The translations under genes were made by a program, and so were the position numbers. Shown one piece after another: positions 1-8,724 of a stretch of DNA of 64,000 bases (position 1 is the stretch's first letter; each line of letters starts with the position of its first letter). The DNA is from PALSA-612 sp963791225 (GTDB lineage: Bacteria; Actinomycetota; Thermoleophilia; Gaiellales; Gaiellaceae), in NCBI GenBank assembly GCA_963791225.1, contig CAWBRV010000003.1:992001-1056000 (forward strand), given 5' to 3'. The notes under the pieces were generated by a model. It had not been told where the DNA came from. It made no database searches and saw nothing but the letters and a program-made list of their open reading frames with translations.

Positions 1-918
1 ATCGGGACTGGCGCGGGCGGCCTCCGAACGCACGTGGCGATGGTTGCGGCCGCCGCCGCCGAGGGCTTGCGCGCCGTTTCGGCGTACTACCCGGCCGCGG
101 GATCTGCCAGCCTCGCCGCAAGTCTCCCGGCGATGAGCCTCGGGCTTCGGGGACCCACATATGGCGTCGTCGGCGCCTGCGCAACCGCTGCCTACGGCCT
201 GATCAGCGCCGCGAACCTGCTGACCGTGGGCGATGCCGACCTGGTGCTGGCGGGTGCCGTCGACGCTGTCGCGCTCCCGACCGTTCTCGCCGGGTTCGAG
301 AACATGCGCTCTCTCGCGCGCCACCCGGATCCCGCGCGCGCGTCACGCCCCCTCGATCGTGACCGCAACGGGCTGGTGCTCGCCGAGGGGGCGGCTGTCC
401 TGACGCTCGAGCGGCTCGACTCCGCGATCGCGCGCAACGCCCGCATCTATGCCGTGCTGACCGGCTACGGCATGACAAGCGACGCCGGCGATGTACTGTC
501 GGCGGACGCGGCCGGGATCGAGCGTGCCTGCCGCGGCGCGCTCTCACGAGCCGGGCAGACCGCCGCGAGCGTAGAGCACGTCAATCTTCACGCCGCGGGC
601 ACACGTCTGGGCGATCTCGCCGAGGCGCGGGCATTGCACGCGGTGCTCGGCAACCGCGCGGCGACGATCCCGGTGACCGCCCCCAAGTCGCTGTTCGGTC
701 ACGCCATGGGGGCGGCCGCCGGCCTCGAGACCATCGTGCTCATGAAGACGTTCGAAAGCGGCCTGATCCCGCCCACGATCAACCTCGACACCCCTGATCC
801 GGAGATCGGCCTGAACGCGTCGAATCAGCCCGTCCAGGTGCGCGTTGCGACCGCGCTGAAGACGAACTCGGGCCTCGGAGGGCTAAACGTCGCGCTGCTT
901 TTCGAGGCGTGGACCTGA
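1..918 (+). CDS. Beta-ketoacyl-ACP synthase (FabF/KAS II family), 5' end outside window
   Basis: The reading frame is open from base 1, so the gene starts upstream; about 305 residues are seen of the usual ~410. The family condenses acyl and malonyl-ACP in fatty-acid or polyketide synthesis. Visible catalytic triad: nucleophile Cys in GACATAAYGL (codon at 178-180), first His in NLHAAGT, and Lys/His in PKSLFGHAMG; the conserved C-terminal KTNSGLGGLN is present. The first His motif is NLHAAGT rather than the usual NAHGT. Its TGA stop directly abuts the stop of the next, convergent gene. Whether it belongs to primary fatty-acid synthesis or a secondary pathway cannot be told without the upstream genes. 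Confidence 0.9.
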   Translation: MGTGAGGLRTHVAMVAAAAAEGLRAVSAYYPAAGSASLAASLPAMSLGLRGPTYGVVGACATAAYGLISAANLLTVGDADLVLAGAVDAVALPTVLAGFENMRSLARHPDPARASRPLDRDRNGLVLAEGAAVLTLERLDSAIARNARIYAVLTGYGMTSDAGDVLSADAAGIERACRGALSRAGQTAASVEHVNLHAAGTRLGDLAEARALHAVLGNRAATIPVTAPKSLFGHAMGAAAGLETIVLMKTFESGLIPPTINLDTPDPEIGLNASNQPVQVRVATALKTNSGLGGLNVALLFEAWT

Positions 919-1587
919 CTAACCGGTCACCACGACGTCGCCAGCGATGATGATGTCCGAGACGAGCGGCGATACGCTGGAGCGCTTGCCTTCTCCCGTC
1001 GCGCTGAGCCGCTGGTGCAATCCGGTCCGTCCCAGCCGGTACTGCTTGCCGCGCAGGGTGAACGCCTTTACGAGGCGCTGGACGAGGGATTCGCTCGCGG
1101 TTGCGATGCCGACGTTCGGAGCCTGCACGTTGAGGATGTCGTGGACGCGAACCGTGTAGGTCGCGATCTGGGCACCCTGCGCGAACGACCCCGCGTCCGT
1201 CGGCTTTCGATTCGGATTCGTCTGGAAGTAGAGCCGGGTATCCCCGGCCGTGTTCAAGGCGAAGAGTGTGTCGATCACCGAGCGGGAGGTGAGAGTGGTC
1301 TTGGAGTAGAACGTGATCCGCGCGTGGCTCTCGTCCCGGAAGTTCGGGTCGGAAAAGAGCAGGGCGTCCGGAATCCCGGCGACGTGCGTCAAGTAGCCGT
1401 ACTGGGTGAACGTCGATCCCTCCTGGTGCACACGACCCACGAACTCCTGGGCGGTCTGCCCGACGGGTACGACGCCAACCACGGTCACCGGGCCGGCGGC
1501 CTGCGTGCTGGCAATACCCACGCTCGATGCGACCAGCACGACGGCAACGCCGAGGCCCAACCGAGAACGAAGCCTGAACGCCTGCAT
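919..1587 (-). CDS. Secreted protein of unknown function
   Basis: A 222-residue protein. The ATG at 1587 is chosen because GGAGGAATGAG lies just upstream and the protein then begins with a clear signal peptide (MQAFRLRSR, then a hydrophobic run to about residue 28, with ASTQA as likely cleavage region). The mature part is rich in Thr, Ser and beta-prone residues (for example TVVGVVPVGQTAQEF, RITFYSKTTLTSR) and has no motif I recognise. It converges on the ketoacyl synthase gene with no gap. Function not known; export to the cell surface or medium is inferred from the signal peptide. Confidence 0.75.
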   Translation of the reverse strand: MQAFRLRSRLGLGVAVVLVASSVGIASTQAAGPVTVVGVVPVGQTAQEFVGRVHQEGSTFTQYGYLTHVAGIPDALLFSDPNFRDESHARITFYSKTTLTSRSVIDTLFALNTAGDTRLYFQTNPNRKPTDAGSFAQGAQIATYTVRVHDILNVQAPNVGIATASESLVQRLVKAFTLRGKQYRLGRTGLHQRLSATGEGKRSSVSPLVSDIIIAGDVVVTG

Positions 1588-1663
1588 CTCATTCCTCCAA
1601 TCGCCGAGTCCAACGACAGGGGGCGATCCTACTGTTGCGGTCTGTAAGAGTCCACGAGTTGCG

Positions 1664-3022
1664 ATGAACGCGATCGGCGAAGCGCAGACGTTGCCGCCGA
1701 GCGCTGCATACGGGCCGATCCGGATGGTGCGGGCGTATCGTCGCGATCCGATCGGCGTCCTCAGGGAGACCTCCCGCAGGTGCGGCGACATTGCCACGTT
1801 CCGGGTCGGCCCCTACCGCATGTACCTCATCAACCATCCCGACCTGATCGGCGACGTGCTCGTTAGCAGCGCGCGCCGATTCCACAAGGGACGCTTCCTG
1901 CGAGCGGCGAAGGCGCTCCTCGGCGAGGGCCTCCTGACGAGCGAGGATCCGCTGCACCTTCGTCAGCGACGACTGGCACAGCCTGCCTTTCATCGACGGC
2001 GGGTCGACGCGTACGCCGAGGTGCTCGCCGACATCGCCCGACGCCAGAGCGGTCGCTGGCGTACGGGCGAGACCGTCGACATGGCGGGCGAGATGCAGAG
2101 GCTGACGCTCGATGGCGTCACGCTCACCCTCTTCGGTACCGACCTCACGGATGCGGAGGCAGGAGCGGTGGCCGACTCGATCGGGGACGCGACGGCGATC
2201 TTCGACCTGCTGACGATTCCCTTCGGCGACCGGCTACTCCGCTCTCCGCTCCCGAAGGCGCGCCGGTTCCGGCGCGCGCAGTCACAACTCGACACGATCG
2301 TTTATCGGTTGATCGAGCAGCGCCGTGCGAGGCCTGACGACCGAAGTGATCTGCTCTCCATCCTTCTCGCGGCGACCGACGAAAGCCCGGGGACGTCGAC
2401 GATGGACACTCGGCAACTGCGCGACGACGTGGTCACGATCGTCATTGCAGGGCACGAGACGACGGCGCATGCGCTTGCCTGGGCGTGGTTCCTCTTGGAT
2501 CAGCACAGGGATGCCGAGGCCGAGCTGCACGCGGAGCTCGAGCGTGTGCTCGCGGGCCGATCGCCCTCTCCGGCGGACGTCCCAGAGCTCGAAGTCTGCA
2601 CTCGCGTCGTGCTGGAGACGCTGCGCCTCTATCCACCTGCCTGGGCGATTCCCCGACTTGCCGTCGAGGACCACGTTCTTGCGGGCTATCCGATCCGCGC
2701 AGGCTCTGGCGTGGTCATGTGCGTTCCGCTCGTGCATCGGGATCCACGCTGGTGGAACGACCCCGACCGCTTCGACCTGGATCGATGGACGCCCGCAGCG
2801 CGAGCGGGGCGGCCTCGGCACAGTTACCTCCCGTTCGGCGCCGGACCACGGATGTGCATCGGAAGTGATTTCGCCGTCACGGAAAGCGTGATCATGCTCG
2901 CGACACTGGCGCAGCACTGGTGCGCGCGGCTCGTCCCCGGCCACGTAGTCGAGGTACAGCCGCGGTTTACGCTCAGGCCACGAGGGGGCCTCCCGATGAC
3001 CCTGGAACGCCGCGAGCGCTGA
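1664..3022 (+). CDS. Cytochrome P450
   Basis: A 452-residue haem-thiolate monooxygenase. The I-helix oxygen-activation motif AGHETT, the K-helix ExxR (ETLRLYP), and the haem-binding loop FGAGPRMCIG with the Cys ligand are all intact. There is no membrane anchor, as expected for a bacterial soluble P450 fed by separate ferredoxin/reductase; neither lies nearby. ATG 1664 gives the usual family length; the open frame continues upstream, but that part overlaps the divergent secreted-protein gene and lacks P450 features. Substrate unknown. The general form (AGHETT, PxWAIPR) is that of self-standing CYP102/CYP4-like fatty-acid or terpenoid hydroxylases, an inference only. Confidence 0.92.
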   Translation: MNAIGEAQTLPPSAAYGPIRMVRAYRRDPIGVLRETSRRCGDIATFRVGPYRMYLINHPDLIGDVLVSSARRFHKGRFLRAAKALLGEGLLTSEDPLHLRQRRLAQPAFHRRRVDAYAEVLADIARRQSGRWRTGETVDMAGEMQRLTLDGVTLTLFGTDLTDAEAGAVADSIGDATAIFDLLTIPFGDRLLRSPLPKARRFRRAQSQLDTIVYRLIEQRRARPDDRSDLLSILLAATDESPGTSTMDTRQLRDDVVTIVIAGHETTAHALAWAWFLLDQHRDAEAELHAELERVLAGRSPSPADVPELEVCTRVVLETLRLYPPAWAIPRLAVEDHVLAGYPIRAGSGVVMCVPLVHRDPRWWNDPDRFDLDRWTPAARAGRPRHSYLPFGAGPRMCIGSDFAVTESVIMLATLAQHWCARLVPGHVVEVQPRFTLRPRGGLPMTLERRER

Positions 3023-3646
3023 GCTGCTGTCCGCCGGCGAGTCGAGGAGGCAGAGGGCTGACGAGACGGCCAGCAGGCGACTAACTTCAAAGCAGTTTGG
3101 CCACCTTGTGGTTTGCTGGTTCGACCAAGTCGTTCGAGACGGTGAAGGAGGGGCTGGTGTCTGCGGGTAGTCGCACTTTGCGAAATGCGATGGCGTGTCG
3201 CTCTTTGGTGGAAGAGCGACGTCATTTCGGTCAGCGTATGGGATGAACAACTGCTCAGCGAGATCGTGCACTACTCGGGGACCGCGTATTGATTTGAGAG
3301 AGCAGCAATGCCGCTCTTGCGGCGGATCGTCGGCGTCGGAAATGGTGAGTTTTGGTGCGTACGCGCGGGGACACCAGGTGAAAGCGAGGCCCCCAGCCCG
3401 ACCGAGATCCGCTCAACTGTCCCCTCTAGTCCCCTCACGCCCCCATCTGCGCACCGTTCACACAGGGACGGCACACGGGTCTCACGGGAGGTCGATCGTT
3501 CTTCCCTGGCGAAGATTTTCGGAGGGGTCGAGACCAGGACGAAGAGTGACCTAACTCGTGGTCCTGATATGTGGGTCGCGACAGATTCTGTCACGTCGAG
3601 GGCGGGGAGAAGCTGACGGGTCGCGCGCTCGTCGTAGACTCGGCTG
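3023..3646. other. Intergenic region with hairpin and first copy of a direct repeat
   Basis: No convincing gene. It holds a perfect 9-bp hairpin at 3197-3220 (arms gtcgctctt / aagagcgac, loop tggtgg) and a 122-bp block (3342-3463) that recurs at 6770-6891 on the other side of the next gene. Codon use in the short open frames here is unlike that of the genes around. Confidence 0.6.
3342..3463 (+). repeat. 122-bp direct repeat, copy 1 (flanks the cyclase/ATPase gene)
   Basis: Direct copy of 6770-6891, the same length without gaps; by eye about 100 of 122 positions agree. Fully conserved blocks are the start (atggtgagttttggtg), the middle (tcccctctagtcccct) and the end (catctgcgcaccgttcacac). 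In copy 2 the end runs directly into a tRNA 3' fragment; here it does not. Confidence 0.8.
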
Positions 3647-6577
3647 GTGGCGGCTTGCCCTGCTTGTGGCAAGGAGAATCCGGAGGGCTTTCAGTTCTGC
3701 GGGTTCTGCACGGCGCCGCTAGCAGGCGGGGGTCGTGAGCAGCGGAAGACGGTGACGGTGCTGTTTTGCGACGTGACCGGTTCGACGGCGCTTGGTGAGT
3801 CGACGGATCCGGAGGCGCTGCGTGCGCTACTGGCCCGGTATTTCGACCGGATGCGGGGGATCGTCGAGTCGCATGGCGGGACGGTGGAGAAGTTCATCGG
3901 GGATGCAGTGATGGCGGTGTTCGGGGTGCCGGTCGCGCACGAGGACGACGCGCTCAGGGCATGCCGGGCTGCGGTCGAGATGCGGGACGCGCTGCCGGAG
4001 CTCGGTGTTCAGGCGCGGATCGGCGTCAACACGGGCGAGGTTGTCACCGGAACCGAGGAACGGCTCGCGACCGGTGATGCGATCAATGTCGCCGCCAGGC
4101 TCGAGCAGGCCGCTTCTGCGGGCGAGGTCCTGATCGGCGAGACGACGTTACGGCTGGTCGAGGACGCTGTCGAGGCGGAGCCGGTCGAGCCTTTGGAGCT
4201 GAAAGGGAAGCGAGAACCTGTCGCGGCGTTCCGGCTCCTGCAGGTGGGCGAGGCGCCGGAGCGGCTGCACGGAGACGTGTTCGTCGGGCGTGAGCGTGAG
4301 CTCGAGGAGATCGCCGAAGCCTGGGTGCGGGCGGGAACCGAGCGGCGCTGTGAACTGGTGACGGTCGTGGCCGAGGCTGGAGTTGGCAAGACCCGGTTGG
4401 CCACAGAGGCGCTTGTTGGTCTCGGCGCGAGGGTGGTTCGCGCCCGCTGTCTGTCTTACGGGGAGGGGATCACCTACTGGCCCGTGGTCGAGGTGGTGAA
4501 GCAGCTCGGTGCGCGACCGTCCGATCCGGCGGCCGCGGCGGCGATTGCGTCGCTGCTGGGGGAGACGGAGTCTGGGACGAGCGCGGAGGAGATCGCGTGG
4601 GCGTTCCGGAAGCTGGTCGAGGAGCAAGCGCCGCTCGTCTGCCTGTTAGAGGACGTTCATTGGGGTGAGGAGACGTTCCTCGACCTGGTCGAGCACGTCG
4701 CGCTTCTGTCGGCTGGAGCTCAGGTGCTGCTTTTGTGCACAGCGCGGCCGGAGTTGCTTGAGCGCCGCCCTTCCTGGCCTGTGACGCTGCGGCTTGCGCC
4801 ACTCGAGCCTGGGGACGTTGACCGACTGGTGCCGGCGGCATTGCCTCCAGGCCTGCGCGATCGGATCGCTCGCGCCGCCGGTGGCAACCCGTTGTTCCTC
4901 ACGGAGATGGTCGCGATGGCCCAGACCGCAGACGGCGAGGTGAGCGTGCCACCCACTCTGCGTGCCCTGCTTACGGCTCGGCTCGACCAAGTCGACGCTG
5001 CCGAGCGGCGTGTGCTCGAGCGAGGCGCCGTCGAGGGCGAGATCTTCCACCGCGGCGCCGTGCAGGCACTTGCCCCGGGGGAACGCCAGGTGACGGCGCG
5101 GCTGGCCGGACTTGTCCGGCGCGAGCTGATCCGATCCGAGCACACGCAGATTCCGGGCGACGACGGCTTCCGCTTTCGACACTTACTGATCCGTGACGCC
5201 GCCTACGACGCCCTGCCGAAGTCCGCGCGCGCCGAGCTGCATGAGCGCTTTGTCGCCTGGCTCGAGGAGCGAGGGTCGAAGCTGGTCGAGCTGGATGAGA
5301 TCGTCGGCCATCACCTCGAACAGGCCGCGCGCTACAGGGTCGAGCTCGGGCAACCTGACCCCGACCTGGCGCAGCGTGCCGGGGAGCGGCTCGCCGCGGC
5401 AGGCCGTCGCGCGCTCTGGCGAGAAGACACGAGAGCCGCAGACGGCATCTTGCGCCGATCACTGGAGCTGACACGGCCTTACCGCCTCGACGTTGCGCTC
5501 GAACTCGACCTCGCCTCCGCGGTCACGCATATCGGTCGCGCAGAGGCGGCCGCAGTTGCCGACGCCGCCGTGGAGCGGGCACGCGACGCCGGCCACCTGC
5601 CGGGCGAGGCACTCGCACGAGCGGTCGCAGCCTACTACCGGTCCTGGCTAACGGTCGATCCGGATATCGACGCGCTCGAGAGGCTCGCCATCGACGCCTT
5701 GGCAGCTTTCGACGACGAGCGCGATCACGCGGAGCTCGCCCACGCCTGGTTTGTTCTCAGCTACGGGGTCGCCAACTTCCGCGCACGCTTCGGAGAAATG
5801 GCTCACGCCTCCGAACAAGCGCTCCGACATGCACGGCTCGCAGGCTTTCACCAATGGCGGCCCTACCCCCTCGAAATGGCGCTCCTGCTGGGCCCGCGGC
5901 CCGCCGACGAGGCGCTCCAGACGCTCGACGCCCTGTATCCGGGCGATCAGAATCCGAGCACGGACCTGACCCGGGCCGGGCTGCTGACGATGCTCGGCAA
6001 CGTCGAAGAGGGCTGGCGCATGGGCCGTGAGGCCGGCCGGAGGTTGTCCGACCTCGAGGGTGGGGAAAGAGGTAATCCTCCCATGGCTGAGATCGCCGTA
6101 CTCGTCGGCGATCCGACGGCGGCCGTCGAGGAGCTGCGCATCTGTTGCGCCAATCTCGAACGGCGCGGCCAACTAGGCAATCTTTCGTACTACGCGCCCA
6201 GGCTCGGACGGGTGCTCTGCTCGCTCGGACGCTACGACGAGGCCGAGCCGCTGGCCCAACGAGGCCGTGACCTCACCGCCGCCGGAGACAGGATTTCGGA
6301 GACGGCCTGGCGGCAGACACAGGCGCTCGTCGACTCCCACATGGGCAGGCACGTCGAAGCCGAGACCCTGGCGCGCGAGGCCGTCGGGTTCGCCGAGCAG
6401 ACCGATGCGCTCGACTTCCAGGGCGACGCGTTCAGCGACCTCGCCGAGGTGCTCGCCAACGCAGGCAAGAGGGCCGAAGCGACCGCCGCGCTCGAGCAGG
6501 CACTCGATCGGTACGAGCTGAAGGCCAACCTCGTCTCGGCCCAGAGAACACGCGGGCGACTAGCTGATCTCACCTAG
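3647..6577 (+). CDS. Zinc-ribbon / class III nucleotide cyclase / AAA ATPase / TPR signalling protein
   Basis: A 976-residue multidomain protein from a GTG start. Residues 4-21 are a zinc ribbon (CPAC...CGFC). Residues ~34-190 are a class III cyclase domain with both metal-binding Asp (D42 in LFCDVTGST, D86 in GDAVMAVFG), the purine-binding Lys82 and the transition-state Asn/Arg (INVAARLEQA), so it looks catalytically complete. Next comes a P-loop ATPase with Walker A AEAGVGKTR near residue 245, Walker B CLLEDVHW, then a long helical TPR-like C-terminal half. Proteins of this design are abundant in actinobacteria; ligand and target are generally unknown. Isolated gene, framed by a 122-bp direct repeat. 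Confidence 0.9.
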   Translation: MAACPACGKENPEGFQFCGFCTAPLAGGGREQRKTVTVLFCDVTGSTALGESTDPEALRALLARYFDRMRGIVESHGGTVEKFIGDAVMAVFGVPVAHEDDALRACRAAVEMRDALPELGVQARIGVNTGEVVTGTEERLATGDAINVAARLEQAASAGEVLIGETTLRLVEDAVEAEPVEPLELKGKREPVAAFRLLQVGEAPERLHGDVFVGRERELEEIAEAWVRAGTERRCELVTVVAEAGVGKTRLATEALVGLGARVVRARCLSYGEGITYWPVVEVVKQLGARPSDPAAAAAIASLLGETESGTSAEEIAWAFRKLVEEQAPLVCLLEDVHWGEETFLDLVEHVALLSAGAQVLLLCTARPELLERRPSWPVTLRLAPLEPGDVDRLVPAALPPGLRDRIARAAGGNPLFLTEMVAMAQTADGEVSVPPTLRALLTARLDQVDAAERRVLERGAVEGEIFHRGAVQALAPGERQVTARLAGLVRRELIRSEHTQIPGDDGFRFRHLLIRDAAYDALPKSARAELHERFVAWLEERGSKLVELDEIVGHHLEQAARYRVELGQPDPDLAQRAGERLAAAGRRALWREDTRAADGILRRSLELTRPYRLDVALELDLASAVTHIGRAEAAAVADAAVERARDAGHLPGEALARAVAAYYRSWLTVDPDIDALERLAIDALAAFDDERDHAELAHAWFVLSYGVANFRARFGEMAHASEQALRHARLAGFHQWRPYPLEMALLLGPRPADEALQTLDALYPGDQNPSTDLTRAGLLTMLGNVEEGWRMGREAGRRLSDLEGGERGNPPMAEIAVLVGDPTAAVEELRICCANLERRGQLGNLSYYAPRLGRVLCSLGRYDEAEPLAQRGRDLTAAGDRISETAWRQTQALVDSHMGRHVEAETLAREAVGFAEQTDALDFQGDAFSDLAEVLANAGKRAEATAALEQALDRYELKANLVSAQRTRGRLADLT

Positions 6578-6769
6578 TTCTTGGCTTGCGCTCCGACCTA
6601 TCGGTCTCGTGAGGGACTGCGGGGTCAACGGAGCGCGTGTCCGGGTTTGGTCGATTCCTAAAGAACCCCCACACCCAAACGTTGACGACGTGCGGGGTGG
6701 CGCATTTTGCGAGGCCTAACCCCTATCCCCGCAAGTGCTTGGGGCGTAAGCACCGCCTCGGGCAACGCG

Positions 6770-6891
6770 ATGGTGAGTTTTGGTGAGTACGCCAGGCGAC
6801 TCCGGGCGAAACCGAGGCCTCCAGCGCGACTCGAAACCGCTCAACCGTCCCCTCTAGTCCCCTACAGGCCCCATCTGCGCACCGTTCACAC
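6770..6891 (+). repeat. 122-bp direct repeat, copy 2, ending in a tRNA 3' fragment
   Basis: Partner of 3342-3463, in the same orientation, 3428 bp downstream. It ends at gttcacac and is followed at once by cgcgggaggtc and a T-arm, suggesting that a tRNA gene was the site of recombination. Together the two copies bracket the 2.9-kb cyclase/ATPase gene. Confidence 0.8.
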
Positions 6892-6895
6892 GCGG

Positions 6896-6926
6896 GAGGT
6901 CGCTGGTTCGATCCCAGCCGCGCCCA
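6896..6926 (+). pseudogene. tRNA 3'-end remnant (T-arm and acceptor strand)
   Basis: A perfect T-arm is seen: stem gctgg / ccagc around the loop ttcgatc (6902-6918), followed by an acceptor 3' strand cgcgccc and discriminator a at 6926. No matching 5' strand (gggcgcg) or D-arm exists in the preceding ~150 bases, and the would-be anticodon stem does not pair, so this is a fragment, not a tRNA gene. The last 16 bases recur at 20726-20741. Confidence 0.65.
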
Positions 6927-7031
6927 TTCACACCCCGCATGGCAAGCAGATTTTGCTCAACGATGCGGTGCGAGGGGTGCGATAGGTGCGAGGAGTGCGG
7001 CGTGGTGCCCCCCTCGGTGCCCCTCGAACCG

Positions 7032-7137
7032 TCCACCCCTCGAGAGTCGCCGGGCGGAGTCCCGACGCCTGATCTGATCCCGGAGGGGTGGCCGGGCGGA
7101 GTCCCGACGGCTGATCGCCGACGAGGAGTCCCCGCGC
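7032..7137 (+). repeat. GC-rich imperfect tandem repeat
   Basis: The block gccgggcggagtcccgac occurs twice, each followed by a form of gcctgatc/ggctgatc, and a third degenerate copy follows (gaggagtccccgcgcccgatc). The same motif family, in inverted orientation, makes up the repeat at 8567-8671. Confidence 0.55.
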
Positions 7138-7251
7138 CCGATCGTGACGAGGAGAGGAGGGCCAACCTCCGCAACCGCATTGAGCAGTCACGGGCCGAGC
7201 GGATCCGCATACGATGAACCCTCCTCGGATCGGACGTAAAGGACAGTGCCA

Positions 7252-7707
7252 GTGAGTGATACAACTGCGTTCTTGACTCGCGAGCGCGAGGTGATCCTCG
7301 AAGCAGCAGAGGGTGCTTTGGGGCGGATGCACGCGCACCACTATGAGACGGCGGGTGCTGAAGAGGTGCGGCAGCGCCTGAGCGTCCTGCTCGACCAGCT
7401 CATCGACGGGTTGGCTGCGCGTGACCTGGCACCGATCATCGTCTACGCGGAGCGTGTCGCTGAGGACAGGTTCACGGCTGGCTACGACTTGTCGGAAGTG
7501 CAGATTGCCTTCAACGCGCTCGAAGAAGCGACCTGGACGCGTGTGCTCCAGGGTCTCGACTCATCCGAGTTCGCAGAGGCGCTCGGCCTGATCAGCACCG
7601 TTCTGGGGGCTGGTAAAGACGCACTCGCTCGCAAGTACGTCTCGCTGGCCGCAAACACGCACGCGCCGTCGCTCGACCTCCGTGCCTTGTTCGCCGGCAC
7701 CTCCTGA
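7252..7707 (+). CDS. RsbRD N-terminal-domain-like stress regulator
   Basis: A 151-residue all-helical protein. GTG 7252 is preferred over GTG 7246 because AAAGGA sits 8 bases upstream of it. The segment ERVAEDRFTAGYDLSEVQ followed by IAFNALEEATW resembles the sensory N-terminal domain of RsbR/RsbRD co-antagonists of the stressosome. The protein ends after this domain, with no STAS domain, so it would be a free-standing sensor-like module. No sigma-factor or stressosome gene is adjacent. Family assignment is by pattern recognition; ligand and partner are unknown. Confidence 0.65.
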   Translation: MSDTTAFLTREREVILEAAEGALGRMHAHHYETAGAEEVRQRLSVLLDQLIDGLAARDLAPIIVYAERVAEDRFTAGYDLSEVQIAFNALEEATWTRVLQGLDSSEFAEALGLISTVLGAGKDALARKYVSLAANTHAPSLDLRALFAGTS

Positions 7708-7945
7708 GCGGACGTTTGCGCCCGCGGCCCTAGCACCAACCGCTCCGAGGTGGGCTAGCCCTCGGGCGCGCGCCGCCGGACGATGCAGCCGTGCGGGCCG
7801 AGTGGCGTTGCGCTCGCCAGCTAGTGGGTGGGTCTCTCTAGGGGAGTTCTCCGAACCACCTTCATCACTTCAGGTGATCCAGGACAGCGGCCAACATGCC
7901 GATCAATGTGCTTCGCAGGGCGATCCACGTTTGGGAAGGAGCACC

Positions 7946-8113
7946 ATGTTCGCGAAGCCGTACATCTGGCTGCTTGGCAGGCGAGAGGAAGGTCAGACGA
8001 TGGCGGAATACGCCGTCGTGCTGGGTGTGATCACCCTCGCCGTCGTCGGCGTGTTCACCGCCCTCTCTGGGGGAATCTCCGGCGCCATCAGCAACGTCAC
8101 GAGCAACATCTAG
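7946..8113 (+). CDS. Flp/Fap-type IVb pilin (copy 1)
   Basis: A 55-residue prepilin with a good ribosome site (gggaagga) before ATG 7946. It has the Flp signature: a short leader, the processing point after Gly in EEGQTMAEY (Glu at +5, Tyr at +6), then a single hydrophobic helix VVLGVITLAVVGVFTAL. Flp pilins are cut by TadV-type peptidases and assembled by the Tad machinery into adhesive pili. No tad genes are near. The C-terminal 42 residues are nearly the same as the pilin at 57227-57403. Confidence 0.9.
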   Translation: MFAKPYIWLLGRREEGQTMAEYAVVLGVITLAVVGVFTALSGGISGAISNVTSNI

Positions 8114-8145
8114 AAACGCCGCACCGCCCGGATAGCTGGTAGGGG

Positions 8146-8161
8146 GCCGGGGAAACCCGGC
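8146..8161 (+). terminator. GNRA-capped hairpin downstream of the Flp pilin
   Basis: gccggg-GAAA-cccggc, a perfect 6-bp stem closed by a GNRA tetraloop, 33 bases after the pilin stop. No T-tract follows, so it is either a weak terminator or part of a larger folded leader of the next gene. Confidence 0.4.
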
Positions 8162-8196
8162 TTCCGGGCTTAACCGCAAGGGGCGCCGGGCGCCAG

Positions 8197-8469
8197 ATGT
8201 CCGAAAGGGCTGGTTTACTCCCGCGTCCCGTGAAAGCCGACCGTTCGCCTCTCCGTGCCGAACTCGACCGTGTCGGCGCCAGCTTCGCCAAGGCCGGCGC
8301 GGCCGACTGCATCAGCGTCCAGCTCGGCCTGGACGAAGTGAAGCTCCTCGGGCCGCCCCGTGAGCAGCCGCGCCGCTCGCGGCTTGGCCCGGAATGGCAG
8401 GCGCTCGAGCTACTCCGGATGCTGCCGGACGATGCCGGCGTGCAGGCCGTCTGGCGGGCGCTCGCCTAG
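8197..8469 (+). CDS. Hypothetical protein
   Basis: 90 residues. Codon third positions are strongly G/C and typical of the surrounding genes, which supports it as coding. The start ATG 8197 follows a GC-rich leader with several small stems (8130-8196) and has no clear ribosome site. The composition is mixed helical (for example EWQALELLRMLPDDAG near the C-terminus), with no recognised domain, signal peptide or membrane segment. Function unknown. Confidence 0.45.
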   Translation: MSERAGLLPRPVKADRSPLRAELDRVGASFAKAGAADCISVQLGLDEVKLLGPPREQPRRSRLGPEWQALELLRMLPDDAGVQAVWRALA

Positions 8470-8566
8470 CGGTAATGCGCCCCATCGAAACCCCTGGCTA
8501 GCAGCCGGGTGTGTAGAACACGCACAAGCACCCCGGCCGACCTCGCCTGACACTACGGATCAGCAT

Positions 8567-8671
8567 CCGGAGCCCACCCCTGATCGGATGCTGATGGGAT
8601 GACGCGACGGGACTCCCGACCCCGCGACCGGAGCCCACCCCTCCGGGATCGGACGAGGCGAAGGGACTCCC
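8567..8671 (-). repeat. Tandem GC-rich repeat, two units of about 55-61 bp
   Basis: Two units, each starting ccggagcccacccct and ending gggactccc (unit starts at 8567 and 8628). The reverse complement matches the motif of the repeat near 7032-7137, so these are two sites of one dispersed family in opposite orientation, both in non-coding DNA. Confidence 0.6.
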
Positions 8672-8724
8672 AGGCGGGAGCCACGGAGATCTACGGATGC
8701 AGACCCGCAGCCTGAGCGGCTTGA

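Larger units (their letters stand above)
6578..7251. other. Intergenic region rich in repeats and a tRNA fragment
   Basis: No convincing protein gene. Contains the second 122-bp repeat copy, a truncated tRNA 3' end, and from about 7020 to 7150 a GC-rich imperfect tandem repeat. Short open frames here translate tRNA-derived or repeat sequence and were not called. Confidence 0.6.

Noticed and set aside
6854..7264. Minus-strand protein ending in GWDRTSDLPRVN
   Set aside because: This is the typical translation of the strand opposite a tRNA 3' end, here the remnant at 6896-6926; not a gene.
8114..8196. Possible riboswitch between the Flp pilin and the next gene
   Set aside because: There is a GNRA hairpin and a cgcaagg segment, but the conserved bases of c-di-GMP, cobalamin or TPP riboswitches could not be found.
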